64,000 nt of DNA from NCBI GenBank assembly GCA_004835665.1, contig RBKR01000027.1:496001-560000 (forward strand), given 5' to 3'. Of this stretch, positions 44,001 through 55,742 are shown piece by piece. The translations under genes were made by a program, and so were the position numbers. Each line of letters begins with the position of its first letter. Position 1 is the stretch's first letter. The notes beneath the pieces were generated by a model. That model was not told the origin of the DNA. It saw only the letters and a list, made by a program, of their open reading frames with translations, and searched no databases. Origin of the DNA: Phoma sp. XZ068. Its lineage: Eukaryota; Ascomycota; Dothideomycetes; Pleosporales; Didymellaceae.

Positions 44001-45465
44001 CTTGATCCAAAGAAGTAACAGAAATCAGGGTTGAAACGTCCGAAATAGCCCGACTGTAGCACCTTGGTGAAAGGAACAGTACAGCACGAATAAGGTTTAC
44101 AGACCAACGTGAGGATATATACACCCTTTGAAATTGCGCGGACGATTCCCATGCAAGGTCTTGCGCTTTTTCAATAATGGTGCTTGCGGCTCGCATTGGG
44201 GCTAAGGCGCGGAGCAGGCTGCGATATCTGGCGTTCAAAGAAGCGCTAGACTCAGTAGCGTTCGTGAGCGGCAAAAGGCCCGCAAAGCGCAATGCGGGAT
44301 GCGGAGATGGACCGAGGGGATCCATGAAGGTCAATCGAAGATGCCTGTCCACAGGGTGAACATGTCGCTCTGATCCATGCTCTCTGGACGCAAGGCTGAA
44401 GCTTGAAATGGATCTCGACAAGGTGTTGTTCCAGTGACTGGCAGGTGCTTGCCCTGCTTACTGGAGTTTAGATGATCGACAAGAAAGACGCAAAGAAGGA
44501 CCGACGTCGCTTAGGCTGCGTTTCCATGGGCTGCACGCTTTCCAAGTGCATCGGTGCCAAGGACGTTGATTGCGCCACAATCCCCACGGAGAGGAAATCC
44601 GCGCATCCGCGCGCCGGTGCCCCAAGCTCCCCGTGCTTCCTAGTGGTCACTCAGTCGAAAGAGCCGGCGAGTCATGGTTCCAACGCTGCCTTCACAATAG
44701 TAAGATCCGAGAACGGCACACCCGGCCAACATGCCAAGATTTAGGCGACCTTGGTGCTGCGGATTGTGATCAGAGTCTCACAATTGACTTTGTGCTAAGT
44801 TGGGCACCCATAGGCACGGAGTCAACGTACGACAAGGGCGGCTGGTTGCGTCTTCTGGAACCCAAGCAACAGGGTGGCTGTCCAAACACCAAGGGTGCAG
44901 AAATCCAGAAACGATCCGGCCACCTTCTGCCAGCGTGACGGCAAGTGTCCCAGCATTGTCGAGCATCGAATTGCGCCGACATTGTCGCCGCGAAGCGTCT
45001 CATTGCAGGGCTTGCGATGTGCATGGGTTTGGATCCATCGCCCGACAGTCTTGCACGGGAGAGAACTCGTACTGGGACGGCTGGTTTACGAGCTTTGCGC
45101 AATCCCTCACTCGGGCACCTGCTTCGGCTTTTGCTACGAGTACGGGCCTTTCCCGTTGTTTGACAGCTCCCAAGGATTTGCCAACTAGCTAGTCGAGTAG
45201 GTAGTTAATAAACCCATAGCACTACCGTCATGTGAGTGACATTCGTAAATGCCCGCTAAGCTGCCGAGGTGGCGTGTGTTATACCTGGTTGCATGTCATT
45301 GAAGCGCAGGGTGCCGGACCGAACTCTAGCCCCCTTTCTAGAAGATCGTGTCGTTCGGCGTGCTTGCGCTTCCACAAGACCAGGCCACAGACACAAAGTG
45401 GGGATTCCCCCAAGGGTCGCTCTCCACTCCATCCGTCGTGTAACTTTCGGCATTCTCTTGTTACC
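44001..45465. other. intergenic, divergent 5' regions
   Basis: It separates the minus-strand lactonohydrolase gene from the plus-strand seven-helix gene. Several frames of 60-120 codons overlap here on both strands without domains. The last 100 bases look like a pyrimidine-rich leader. No supported gene. Confidence 0.45.
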
Positions 45466-46575
45466 ATGGTGGACCTCACGGTATTGAAGGTCGTTGTGGT
45501 GGTCTTCCTCAGTATTGCTATTTACAATTTCTTCGAACTCAACGTTCTTCTCTTCACCACCTTCAAGCGCCGCAGCGGCCTCTACTTCTGGAGCTTCACA
45601 GTCGCAACATGGGGCGTCCTCTTCAACTCGATAGGTTATCTCCTCAAGCACCTCGAAATCACGACAGAAGGCAACATTTACGCAACGATCATTTTAATAG
45701 GATGGTGCTCCATGATCTCTGGTCAATCGCTCGTTCTGTATTCCAGGCTACACATCGTTATGCACAACACCAAACGGCTGCGGGCCGTGTTGATCATGAT
45801 CATTGTCAATGCTGTCTGGCTCCACATTCCGATCATTATCTTGGTATACGGCGCCAATTCGAACAACCCCGGACCTTTTGAAGGGCCCTACTCTGTCTAC
45901 GAGAAGATTCAGTTGACCGTCTTCGTTGTCCAAGAACTCATCATCTCTGGGCTCTACGTCTACGAAACCGTCAACCTTCTCAAGCTTGAAAGGGCTATTG
46001 GCAACAACGGCACCAAGAATTTGCTCTACCACCTTATTTATGTCAACATTCTGGTCATGCTGCTCGACTTCAGTATCGTTAGCCTCGAGTTCGCCAATCT
46101 TTACGAGATCCAGACTGCTTGGAAACCCCTTGTCTACAGTGTCAAGCTCAAGCTCGAATACAGCATTCTTAACCGCCTTGTCGAGCTTACGAGAAGCGCT
46201 CGAAGCGGCGACTCACGTTCATACAGCAACGCGATGCGATCCGGCGGTCTACCGCTGAGCACCATCAAAGGGAACAACGCCAGTCAACAACAGCGCTCCG
46301 TAGCGAAAGGTGCAGACCAGACTGGCGAGTGGGAGGTGCATATTGGAAGTGGAATGGGAAACCGCAATGTCCTACCGGCGACCGTCGTCAAGACCACCGA
46401 AGTGAAGATACAAAGTCACAGCCGTCGGAGGAGCGATGCAAGTATGGCCGAGAGTAAAACGGAGATATTGCCAGAAGCGGCCGCACATGACACGCACGAA
46501 GTGGAAAGAGGAAGCGCATCCTCGGTCTCGTCAGAAATCGGATACGGAAAATATGCCAATCCCTCGTGGCGATAA
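45466..46575 (+). CDS. seven-helix integral membrane protein (fungal DUF7703-like)
   Basis: A 369-residue single-exon gene. The start is the Met of MVDLTVLKV; a long open leader precedes it. Seven hydrophobic segments can be read: about 6-30 (VVVVFLSIAIYNFFEL), 40-62, 72-96, 104-128, 145-167, 180-205 and 212-230. An N-glycosylation-compatible loop (NSNNPGPFEG) lies between helices 4 and 5. The cytoplasmic tail of about 140 residues is Ser/Arg-rich. The arrangement resembles a family of fungal membrane proteins, distantly like GPCRs, of unknown role. No G-protein motifs were recognised, so the receptor idea is inference. Confidence 0.72.
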   Translation: MVDLTVLKVVVVVFLSIAIYNFFELNVLLFTTFKRRSGLYFWSFTVATWGVLFNSIGYLLKHLEITTEGNIYATIILIGWCSMISGQSLVLYSRLHIVMHNTKRLRAVLIMIIVNAVWLHIPIIILVYGANSNNPGPFEGPYSVYEKIQLTVFVVQELIISGLYVYETVNLLKLERAIGNNGTKNLLYHLIYVNILVMLLDFSIVSLEFANLYEIQTAWKPLVYSVKLKLEYSILNRLVELTRSARSGDSRSYSNAMRSGGLPLSTIKGNNASQQQRSVAKGADQTGEWEVHIGSGMGNRNVLPATVVKTTEVKIQSHSRRRSDASMAESKTEILPEAAAHDTHEVERGSASSVSSEIGYGKYANPSWR

Positions 46576-48228
46576 AGTATCGCTCTCCTGTAAATTTCAT
46601 GTCATTGTCACGAACTCTAGATACCCTTTTTCTACACTTAGTTAATCCATACCCCATAATGTCACAGTGACGTTGACCGTCAGTACATTACTTCACCTCG
46701 ACGACCAACATTTCGGGCTTGATAACCTTACGGAGAGGAGACTAATTAATCGGTTCAGAGCGCTGCAAGCGGAAGTAGACGCGCGGTCTGTATACGCGCA
46801 TCCATGTTCCAGCGTCTTGGCTGTCACCAGGGGTAATCGCCATCAGATCTCATCTTGGTCGTCGGTCCGTCGGTTTCTCCTCGATCCTAGATTGCGCATC
46901 TTCTCGGACCGGAGTCTCAATTCGCATCCTTCCAAACAGGGAATCCCGTTTCTTCTCCTGATACCATATCCCTGGTCACAGTTCAACGCAAACCTTACCT
47001 GGCCGACTTTCAATGCTTGGCCCTCGCTTCTAGGACCAGGTTTGGTAGTAGAAGAAAGATCGGCATCGTACTATCATGTGTGAGCCCAGCTGCCTACGAA
47101 AAGTGATCCGGCTCCAGCAACCTACCGTATAGAATCCCCCCCTTTTGTTTTTGGAATACTCAAGTGACTATGCAGCCTTAAATTTTACATCCCCACGCTT
47201 TCTCTGCTTCTTTCAATTGGTTTTCCGAGTTGTACAGCAGCACCTAAGTCGCTACCTAGGTAGGTAGTCGGAGCGATGGGCTCACCTCTCTGCTTCTTAA
47301 TTAGTCTTCTGGGTCTTTCAACGATACCTAGGTAGTCAAAGCATGGCAGACCACCGTAGTGTTTTCTTCAAATGCAGTCTTGCGGGGGCCTGGCAATGCC
47401 TGTGAGTTATATTGAAAGTGCAATACTTGGCAATTTGCCTGTCTTGGCTGGGGCGCAGCTTCTGCGCAGCCATGGTCATCTTACACCAAAAGGTCAGCAG
47501 GGCACATGGATGGCGACGAAAACTATCTTGGTCAACCGGACCCCTGGCACAAGGCATGGAGATCGGCCATTGCTCGCTCTCTGAGGTCGTTACTCAGGGT
47601 CCAACTAGTGCCAGCACCGGCCAGGAACCCTTACCATGCGGCCAGCTTCCCGTAGTGAACAATGAACTCGTAAATTTAACTGATTATGCACATGGAGAAT
47701 CAAGGGTTTTCCAAAGAAAGAAATACCTAGATGCCCAGGTACCTTCATACAGCACGCGAGCAGTGGCGTCGCTCCTTCGCCAAGGGCGCTAAGAAGGTCT
47801 GTATATCCTCCCTGGCTTTCACCCCGTCCTGTCTGCTATGCTTGAAGAAAGCTCTGGTGGCCAAAATATCGAATAATACATGGTCCCAATGTGCATGAAA
47901 TTTTTTAATATTGAATATCAAAACGCAGACCGAAGGTTCCGAGTAGCCCGCTTGTGTACGTTGCGCAAGTCTTGTGAGCCATCGAGGCGCGTCACAAGCC
48001 TTTTCTTGGAAGATATCAGAGCCGTCGTAATGTCTGAATGAGAAGGCCTTGGAAGTTTGCGGTACCAGGCTGACCAATTTCTTCTCATGAATGCGTTGCT
48101 GCGGGTCACCATGAGACCAGGAGATACCAGGTCAGTTTTCATTTCATTGTAAAGACCATTTAAAGCCGCATTTCGCCTTTCGACTCAGTGCGCACTTTGA
48201 CGACATAGTTTCAAACAGTGGTAGCTCA
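46576..48228. other. intergenic with palindromic CCTAGGTA motifs
   Basis: Two TACCTAGGTAG motifs lie at 47253-47264 and 47325-47336. Minus-strand frames at 47745-48077 and 47918-48142 read as short coherent peptides and may be further debris of the adjacent NLR relic, but I cannot align them. No intact gene. Confidence 0.45.
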
Positions 48229-49063
48229 CCTTTCCATCTCAAAGCTTATACAGTCGATCTCATCTAAGATCAAGCAAAAGTTGCAGAGTATTACCACGTC
48301 GTCTTCGAACGTGTCGTCTTTAGGCCATCGTTGCTTGTGCTGGACCGCGATGCATCATTGTCGTCATACTGTGTACAGCTCCTGCGCTCGGCACACGCTG
48401 GTTGATGTTACTATCTTCCTGCTCGCCTCAACTTCGCAGCAGCTTTTCTGGTATCCCCTGCCGATCGAAAAAGCTCATCAGCGACAGTAGGTCCGCTGCC
48501 AACGGCCGTGTCTACCATATGTGCTCGAACGATATCTGTCATGTCGTAATGATTGAGCTCTTCGCTTCCCAGTCTTGCCGCAGCTGACTTTCATTACAGT
48601 CAAGAAGGCTAGTTCATTTGCGTTCGGTCTTCCTGTACTCAGCCAAATAGCGTGCCACTGAGTATCGCAGTGCTTTTTGAACTATGTACGCTGCTGCTTG
48701 CAAGACAGCGAGTGGCATGTACTTGAGCATCGCAGTTAACTTAGCCACCTTAGAGTTGTCGCCTGATGTTCCCAGCTTCCTTTTGACGAGTGCTGATGCT
48801 CTCGCCTCACCCATCAGTTAGATAGTGATGACTTCGTGACGTTTGACCACCTGCAGCGCCGCCTCCTTGTTCCGCGTCGTGACGAGGATCGAGCCGCTCT
48901 CGCAGTTGAGGAGGTACTCGCGCAGCGGCTTGGACGCCGTCTTAGGGTCCGCAGCTGGGCGTTCGAGCGGGAAGCGGGCATCATCGACGTTGTATAGCAC
49001 GACTAGCCATCGATGCTTGCACTCGCGTAGCCAGTCGTGCACCTTCAGCTCGGCCTTCACACC
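48229..49063 (-). pseudogene. decayed NB-ARC (NLR-type) gene fragment
   Basis: Minus-strand conceptual translation shows successive NLR landmarks interrupted by stops. From about 49063 downward it reads HDWLRECKHRWLVVLYNVDDARF (kinase 2), then GSILVTTRNKEAAL (RNBS-B). A TAA at 48820-48818 follows, then LGTSGDNSKVAKLTAMLKYMPLAV (GxPLA-like). A TGA, then SQLRQDWEAKSSIIT, TGA, QISFEHIW, TAG, TRPLAADLLSLMSFFDRQGIP. Then a TGA and a frame change, ending with FEDDVVILCNF and DEIDCISFEM. The P-loop and N-terminal domain upstream are not found. At least one TAG looks like a CAG to TAG change, as RIP would give. Fungal NB-ARC proteins of this kind act in heterokaryon incompatibility and immunity. Confidence 0.85.
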
Positions 49064-49427
49064 TTAGTAATCACGCGATAGAGTTAAGCAATCAACGCAA
49101 TGTTTATTAGCAATTCTCCAAAACACAAGTTCACTAGCTGCGTTAGCTGTGTCTGCATCTGAAAGGGTGTCCTATAAGGACATTGCCTTATTGAATTATG
49201 GTGTTGAGGAATATCTGATGTTTTTGTGGTAGCGTACATAATGTGAAACCGTGCACGACGTGCGTGGACATGGTGCAAGCGCACAGACGCTCTGTTGCTG
49301 CAGCCTAATCCAACCGTCAAAAACGCAATGAATCATCCAACTCAACAAGAAGTCTGTCACGATCACTAAGAGTTCGTACACTCTAGGGCATTCCTGCATT
49401 TGCCAATGCAAATGAAGGAGTCCTGCC
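49064..49427. other. intergenic between NLR relic and F-box gene
   Basis: Minus-strand residues just upstream of the relic (TANAASELVFW) may be remnants of the same gene. Nothing else was recognised. Confidence 0.4.
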
Positions 49428-51151
49428 ATGAGTCTACTGCCATCATTGCCAACGGAGCTCATTTGCCAGATCCTAGGCAACCTAGCGCCCATCACTGAGC
49501 TTCACAAATATAACATACCTGAAGAGCAACGATGGGACATCAGGCATTGGGGTCGGACAGTTGCCGCTGTTGCGCAAACTTGTCGTGCCTTACGTGCTAT
49601 TGCCATGCCACTTCTGTACAGCCGTTATGAGGCTGCATTTCACAATCCAGTCATACCTTTCATCGACCGTTCCACCGTCGAACATCCTCGACACCTGGGC
49701 GTAAGACATGTTGCGATTCGCACCGACGGTACCACCAACGACAAATATACGCCTACACCAGAGCGATTGTCACAATATTGTATCTGGGCACGGGGCTCTG
49801 AATTAGACTCGTCTGTGCTCTCAGAGACCCAGACGCTCAGCTCCGAAGACGCAGGACAGATAGAGCTCTGGCGACTGATCTCTCAAGCACCAAACATAGA
49901 ATCACTAAGCGTCACTGCACACAAATGGCTTGGAACATATGTTTGCAGCCCCGACCAGCCACCCGTGTGGTTATTTCCCATCGTCTCAGCAGCTCAGAGT
50001 GTTCAAATGGACCCGAAATACAGCGGTTGGTTTCAGAAACTGCATACTCTCAGCTTTGACATGCATGGACAATGTGGCACCTGGCTTGTTCATCTCCTCT
50101 CTCTGCCTTGTCTCAAGTCTCTAAGCCTCGGATCCTGGGGTATACAGCCGTATGATGATTGGGAAGTAAGCCTTGTCTGGCCAGAACCGACTGCAACATC
50201 AGGTGTGCGTGACCTTAGCTTCGGGGAAGTGTCTGTGCCTGCCGACGTTATAGTCAGGATCGCGGACTACTGTATAGCACTCAAGTCGTTCAAGTGTTAT
50301 CGCGCTTTTGACAATCGTATCGGGTCAGATGTGCGTGGAAAACAGTGGTGTGTTGAGATCTTGGCTGGTTTGCAACGCCACAGCCAGACGCTTGCAACAT
50401 TGGTCCTCCATCCTTATGACAGAAACAGTTCATGGCATTTGAATAGCGAGTATTGGCGTCTTCAGGGCTTCCAGGCCCTGGTCGCTTTAGAGTCCCTAGA
50501 CATTCCCTGGCATGTCATTGTGGGCTCTCCAGCCGGCGTCAAGAACGAGCAAGACTATTGGGAGTCTGTGGGTGACTGGAGATATCCCAATCTGCGCGAC
50601 GTTCTGCCAAAGAATTTGAGAAACCTCAAGATCAATAAGACCGAGTACGGTACGCCAGACTGCAAGGGCATCGAACAAGCTTTGTGCAGCGCACTACCTT
50701 CCTTGGACGCAGAGAACAACATCCTCCTCTTGAACAGCATCGAATTTGTGTATAATTCTGCACACTACTACAAGCCCCTCCCCATGAACTTCTGGCGCAT
50801 CCAAGACGCCTTCCAAAAAGATGGTTGCAAATTCAAGTACAAGCTTAGACTAGATCCTCATGACTTCAGTAAGCCAGATCAGAACAGCTTTGTATCCCTA
50901 CTGATATTTGAGCAGTGTGGGTTGACAGCGAAGGCGCCAAACATAATTTAGACCAGTTTGCTAAAACACTGGCCGACGAGGGACCGGCAGGAGTGCAGAT
51001 AGCTCTGCGCACCGGTGTTCTGGGGCTGCCTGGGAAGGTTATGGGATTATTGGGTCTAGGGAAAGAGTGGCTTAACACAGAGGAGGCGAAAGAGGTTCTG
51101 TTTGGTGAGGAGGTTGATAGTGATGCATTTGGGGGGTCAGAGACATCTTGA
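49428..51151 (+). CDS. F-box-like domain protein
   Basis: Two exons, 49428-50868 and 50916-51151, giving 558 residues. The N-terminus MSLLPSLPTELICQILGNLAP, with CRALRAIAMPLLYSRYE, is an F-box. The long C-terminal half has leucine-rich, non-canonical repeat spacing (LHTLSFDMHGQ, LSLPCLKSLSLGSWG, FQALVALESLDIPW, LRDVLPKNLRNLKI). The 47-nt intron (GTAAGC, TACTGAT, GAGCAG) is needed to reach the coherent final exon (MWVDSEGAKHNLDQFAKTLADE). Without splicing the frame would stop at 50951. F-box proteins recruit substrates to SCF ubiquitin ligases through Skp1; the substrate is unknown. Confidence 0.82.
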
Positions 51152-52036
51152 TGCAGTTGGAGCCGCGACGCCTTGTACAGACAGCTGCAGAAAGTAGGCG
51201 AATCTCATCGACACCTGATAGCCGTAGGCGCCAGCTGTTGCAAGCGCAAGAGGCAGACCGTCTTACTCGTTAGCTAACTTCTGGGCGTCAGGGTCTTGCT
51301 ACTGCGTTAGTATCAATTGCAGTGACTCTTAAAAGTGTTACTTATTAGCACCCAACCTACCCTGCCTTGAGGCCTGTAACAGTATATCTGGGCTGTGGCT
51401 AATGTTCTATAACTTCCTTACTACCACAAGGTGGCCAGCTACAACTAAGACAATCACGCTATAAAAATACGTAGACCTGTCAATCCATCTACGGAAGCAT
51501 TATGGGTCGCGCTTAAGCGCACCATTGATATCGATGTTTGGATTAACCGTGCTTAGCCCTCTTAACAGACGATTGTGACAAATGACGGATGCGACGGTGC
51601 TATATGTAGGTATTAGAGGTCTGGCAGCTTGTTCCCTCATTCATAGATTGCTTGGCCACAGCGAGTGGGTAGCGCTTTGGTATAGCTGAGCTGCTTGATG
51701 CGCGCTCGACGCTGACGGGCTTGCCACAGAGCCAGCAGCGACATGTTGAAACATTTGTGCAGAGATATGCAGTCGGAAGAAAGGGAACATTTATAAGATC
51801 TTTCAAGATTGTTGCGAGGACTCCTAGGCACATGAATATACCTCCGAATGGTGCTGGTGTTGATGCCTTAGTTGCAGCCTGAACAGGCAGGCATCATGTT
51901 CACCGCCAGGCGCTAAGTCTGCGCTAATTCATCTGATTGGCCCGCTACTTTCGCGTGGGCAGTAATTATTCGGAAAATCTTTTCGCAACGACTACACAGT
52001 ATCAACACCTCCAGCACGTCAAATCAATCTGCAAAC
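51152..52036. other. intergenic
   Basis: AT-rich with TAGCTAAC and CTTATTAG motifs over 51240-51600, reminiscent of decayed repeat DNA. Overlapping minus-strand frames at 51600-51833 show no known domain. The last 80 bases are the leader of the small zinc-finger gene. Confidence 0.45.
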
Positions 52037-52450
52037 ATGCCTATCTCCAAGAAAGCCAGGGTATGTGACGCCTTCCTTGTGCTACTGCCCGAGGCCAAGG
52101 ACGTCCAGCTTACCCACGAACGCGCAGGTCCAGCGCGAGCACAAAGCAGCTGAAAAGGCCGGCACCCGCGCGCCGGTCAAGGCAAACGGCCTTCCTGTCA
52201 AGGCTGCCAAGCCAACATCGATTGTATGATTAAATCTGGTCCTGAAAGACTCCTCTGCCCTCGTGCTCTCGAGCTATTAAAGCAATGAGCGGCATGAAAC
52301 TCGCTAACATCTACGGTTGTGGTGGTGTAGTGCCAAAACTGCCGAAAAGAGATGGTGGCTACGAACAAGCCGCAAATGGAGGCTCACGCATTGACCCATG
52401 ATCAAAAATTGTGGACGAAGGAGAAATGTTTCCCAAATGACTTTGCGTGA
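52037..52450 (+). CDS. small zinc-finger protein (At2g23090/zf-met2-like)
   Basis: Three exons, 52037-52060, 52128-52223 and 52331-52450, giving 79 residues. Introns of 67 and 107 nt have GTATGT and GTATGA donors, and the second has a GCTAAC branch and GTGTAG acceptor. The product starts MPISKKARVQREHKAAEKAG, a basic helical head, followed by a Pro/Lys linker. The C2H2-like finger is CQNC then a 14-residue loop then HALTH, with Cys41, Cys44, His59 and His63. It ends KEKCFPNDFA. The layout matches small eukaryotic proteins typified by At2g23090 and ZNF706, whose roles are still unclear. Each exon is too short to stand out alone, but the spliced frame is coherent. Confidence 0.85.
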
Positions 52451-53662
52451 AGGCATCGCAACAAACCAGAAAGAGATGATTTCCTTTTTGATCACCGTTG
52501 TCACACAGCTGCGAGCAGCTTGTGTGGCTAAAAGGGCATGCAGGTGACTGCACTAGTTGTATTGTAAACACGCCTAGAATTGATCTCGACATCGGCAAAG
52601 CTTAGCACGAGACTGCTGGCTTTACTGACTGGTGTTCAAGCGAGACTGCAACAGACAGCAGGATTGGAGCTTTGCACCCACCCTGTACCGTTGAGCATCG
52701 TATGAGGGGATATACAAGCTTAGGTTGCTAGGGACGCCATTTCATGCTAGGGTTACTCCCATTACTTTCGCTCTTGGCAAACGCCTCACATAGAACGGGC
52801 CGTCCGATAGCTCCATTGCCCAGTCTTCCGCTTACACTTTCTTACCCGGTGGAACTTCATTTTGTGTTCAACCCTCGGTAGCTGAGTTGATGTTGACATT
52901 GTGCTTGCATTCAGCTGTAGACCCACGCCTTGCCTGTTCCACAATCCTCCGTCAACCATCCGCCCTGCTTTCTTTTGCCTTTCGCGAAACCCCAACAATA
53001 CTCGATTGCACTGCCGATTCAATCTCGCATGACCGCACAGTCCACGATGCACAAACAAGCTTGGAATGCTGACCTTCACGCCCGTTTTGATGCTTTGCTG
53101 AAGGTGCCTTCTCAATTGGGCAACTTAGAAGCTGGATTCAGGCGCCGGCTTGCAAATTCTTACAAGCGCTCCTCTTCACGATAAGTTTAGATTTAGGATG
53201 GAATCTTGCTAGTTCACGGGGTCTGTTCAGTACAAGACCTTTTCGAAAGCCAGCTCAGGCCATGTGTCCAGGCCCAACTTCGCTTGAGTCGTTGAGTGAT
53301 GCTTGGTTCTCGCTCAAATCTCAAGTGAAGATGAAGTATCTTTCAAACCTTTACAGTTGTTCATCTGCTATCTATCACGACGACTACATTGACGATGCCC
53401 GCTGGGATCAATTCGTTGCCTACGTGAAGCTTGAAACGCAAATAGGGCTGAACTCAGATGGCAAAAGCCAGCTCGTGTTGCGTAGTAGATGTACTGTGAA
53501 TAATTAGTAATCTTGAGAGTCTATCGTAGTATTAAGGTAATAAATAGCTCTCTTATCAGTAGACTCAATAGATTGAACAACCCTATTATCAGGGGTATAT
53601 CACTAATAGTAGCATAAATAGGTACTTGCGAAACTTAGAATCAAGCTCGCTTAACCCACTCT
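52451..53662. other. intergenic
   Basis: Short plus-strand frames at 53046-53184 (MHKQAWNADLHARFDALL) and 53262-53507 (YIDDARWDQFVAYVKLE) are locally coherent but lack recognisable domains or clear splice links. They may be parts of a small or decayed gene. The last 150 bases are AT-rich. Confidence 0.4.
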
Positions 53663-55742
53663 CTATATCATGACAAGCTCTTGGCCATTGCGGATCATCA
53701 CATCCATCCAAAACGCATTCTCTCCATTATCGCTCGTCAACCAGACATCCCAGATCAGCCTTTCAACTTGCTCTGCACTTCTGTAGGGAAGAATGCTCCG
53801 CACCGCGCACATCCGAGTACATAACGTCGCGCGCGCCTGCTGAATGACCTGGACCTCATCTTGCAATCTGTTCCCCGCTATGGTGCTTTCAATGCCAGGC
53901 AAAACTCGTGACAGAGGATCACAGTCCAAACCGGGCTGCAGGTTAGGATATGTGAGTGTGGGCAGGCCTAACCTTGATTCAGGTACGCGCTTTCGATTTT
54001 GGTTGACGATCTTGGAGGGGAGCTTAAGTTCACTAGCGATAATCACCAATAGAATCTGCTCAACGCTCCTAGTTCCCGACATACTGTCATTCCGCTCAAG
54101 CACGTTAAGTGCATGCAGTGCAGATGCAGTCATGCGCCTCTCTATCGCTGCCTGGTCCAAAGGACCATCGTGTTTGATTCTACTTTGGAGAAGGTCCGGG
54201 AAACATCGATAAAGGAGCAGGAGAGCACAGAGGCGACATGTCTCAGCCGTGTTGCGCAAGTCAGCCGCAGAAGTATTTGTATCGTATTCGTTGCATATCT
54301 GGTCCAATTCGGGAATGTGCAGAGACAGCAGATCCTGTTCAAGCCGATGTGACTCGTGGAGCATGTGCTCCTGTAGCTTGATCGATGCGTTACTTAGAAA
54401 CGGGCCTTGGAGTGCGAGTCCTCGTTGAGCACGGACAAGGGCGCCGACTTGGCCTATAAGCTTGGTAGACTGTGGCGAAACACCTGTCAATGGATGGGGA
54501 ATGATTGATTGGATCGTCGAAATGGTGCCGCTGGCCACAGCGTCGTTGAGGCGAGGCTTCGGAGGGTCAGGCAGGGAGTCCACATTTCTATCGTTGATAA
54601 AAGCAAGGCCGGCCCACCAGTATAATAGGGACTCTTCGAAGAATCTTCGATCTTGCCACGACATGCTCGCTAGTGCTCGACGGTATGTGGCAGAAGCAAG
54701 ATGATAACATTGTACACCCGTGTTGTTTGTGCCATCCCAAGATGTAGCTAGACCAAACATCGTGACGGCGAGCAAACCATGTTCAGTCGGGTCATAGTCC
54801 TCACCTTGACCGATGGCTTTCTCAAGATGGAATAAAGTGTCTCTTCGCGCAGTTTGTAGTACATTATGCGCACTATCCGCAATGTCGAATTTGTTGTGAT
54901 ACTCCGCCAGCAGATATCTCAACAAGGCGTTGTATAGCGGCGAGGAGCGTACTTGGGCTATAGTGACATTACGCATAGGGTTATCCAGTGTGTCGCAAAT
55001 GAAAAGATGCCGACAGAGTATGTGTCCGAAGTAGTGCAGGTCCAAGGCGGGACTGCAAAAAACAAGGTCAACCGTTGGTGAGGGTTCCCAGAAGTCCAGA
55101 CACACTTGATCTGGCAGTGAGTGGACTTTTTGCAACGCAGTGTCTTCAATCGAGGCAGTTAGGTAGGGATCTTCCAGGTCTGGGCAAGATTGTGAAGTCA
55201 AAGGGACGCCATCTTCATATGCTGTACCAGTAAAGGATGCGGGTGAGACAAAACGAGGAACAGACTGTTCGCTGAACTCGTAAGTCAACGGCACTGGACT
55301 CGAAGTCGATAAGGTACCCGTAAGCTGTGAGATTGGTGATTCTGCCGCAGGCTCGGTGTCCGGGTCCAGCTCATCGCGTGTGGATAAATTAGGGGTGCCT
55401 GGGGTTATTGTCCTTTTGAAATTCTCCTTGGAAGTCCCTGTTCTGAAGTGATTGTAGCCTTGGCTGAACTTCTCATGTCGACTAGACCAGGTAAATGTTG
55501 GCGCATATCCAGGACAATGAGCCTTCCGTTTTGTGCATTGCTGACATGCAGGAAGTGTCTCGTCGCATTTGATCTGGTAGTACGGTCAGTGGCACGGCAG
55601 ATAGTCTCGTTGATGAGCGCAAGGAAAGTGCATCAACTTTGTACGGGTGGTGACCCACATGTCTAGCCTTGCAAGCTTTACACCCGGAACGCGACTTGAC
55701 CTGTCGCTTGCTTTGAGCCTTCTTGGTCATGTTCTTCCGCAT
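53663..55742 (-). CDS. Zn2Cys6 fungal transcription factor
   Basis: Two exons on the minus strand, 55659-55742 and 53663-55573, giving 664 residues. The 85-nt intron (GTGGGT to TACCAG) splits the zinc cluster. The joined motif is C-X2-C-X6-C-X6-C-X2-C-X6-C with Cys21, 24, 31, 38, 41 and 48 (SGCKACKARH then IKCDETLPACQQC). A Ser/Pro/Thr-rich linker follows. The C-terminal 450 residues form a helical fungal-specific factor region (LLRYLLAEYHNKFDIADSA, LLAVTMFGLATSWDG). Proteins of this class regulate catabolic or secondary metabolic genes in the nucleus. It is divergent to the amine oxidase gene, which may be its target; that link is inference. Met5 is an alternative start. Confidence 0.9.

Noticed and set aside
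46667..47083. Plus-strand frame of 138 codons after the seven-helix gene
   Set aside because: No domain, no clear start context, and it lies in the 3' flank; treated as chance.
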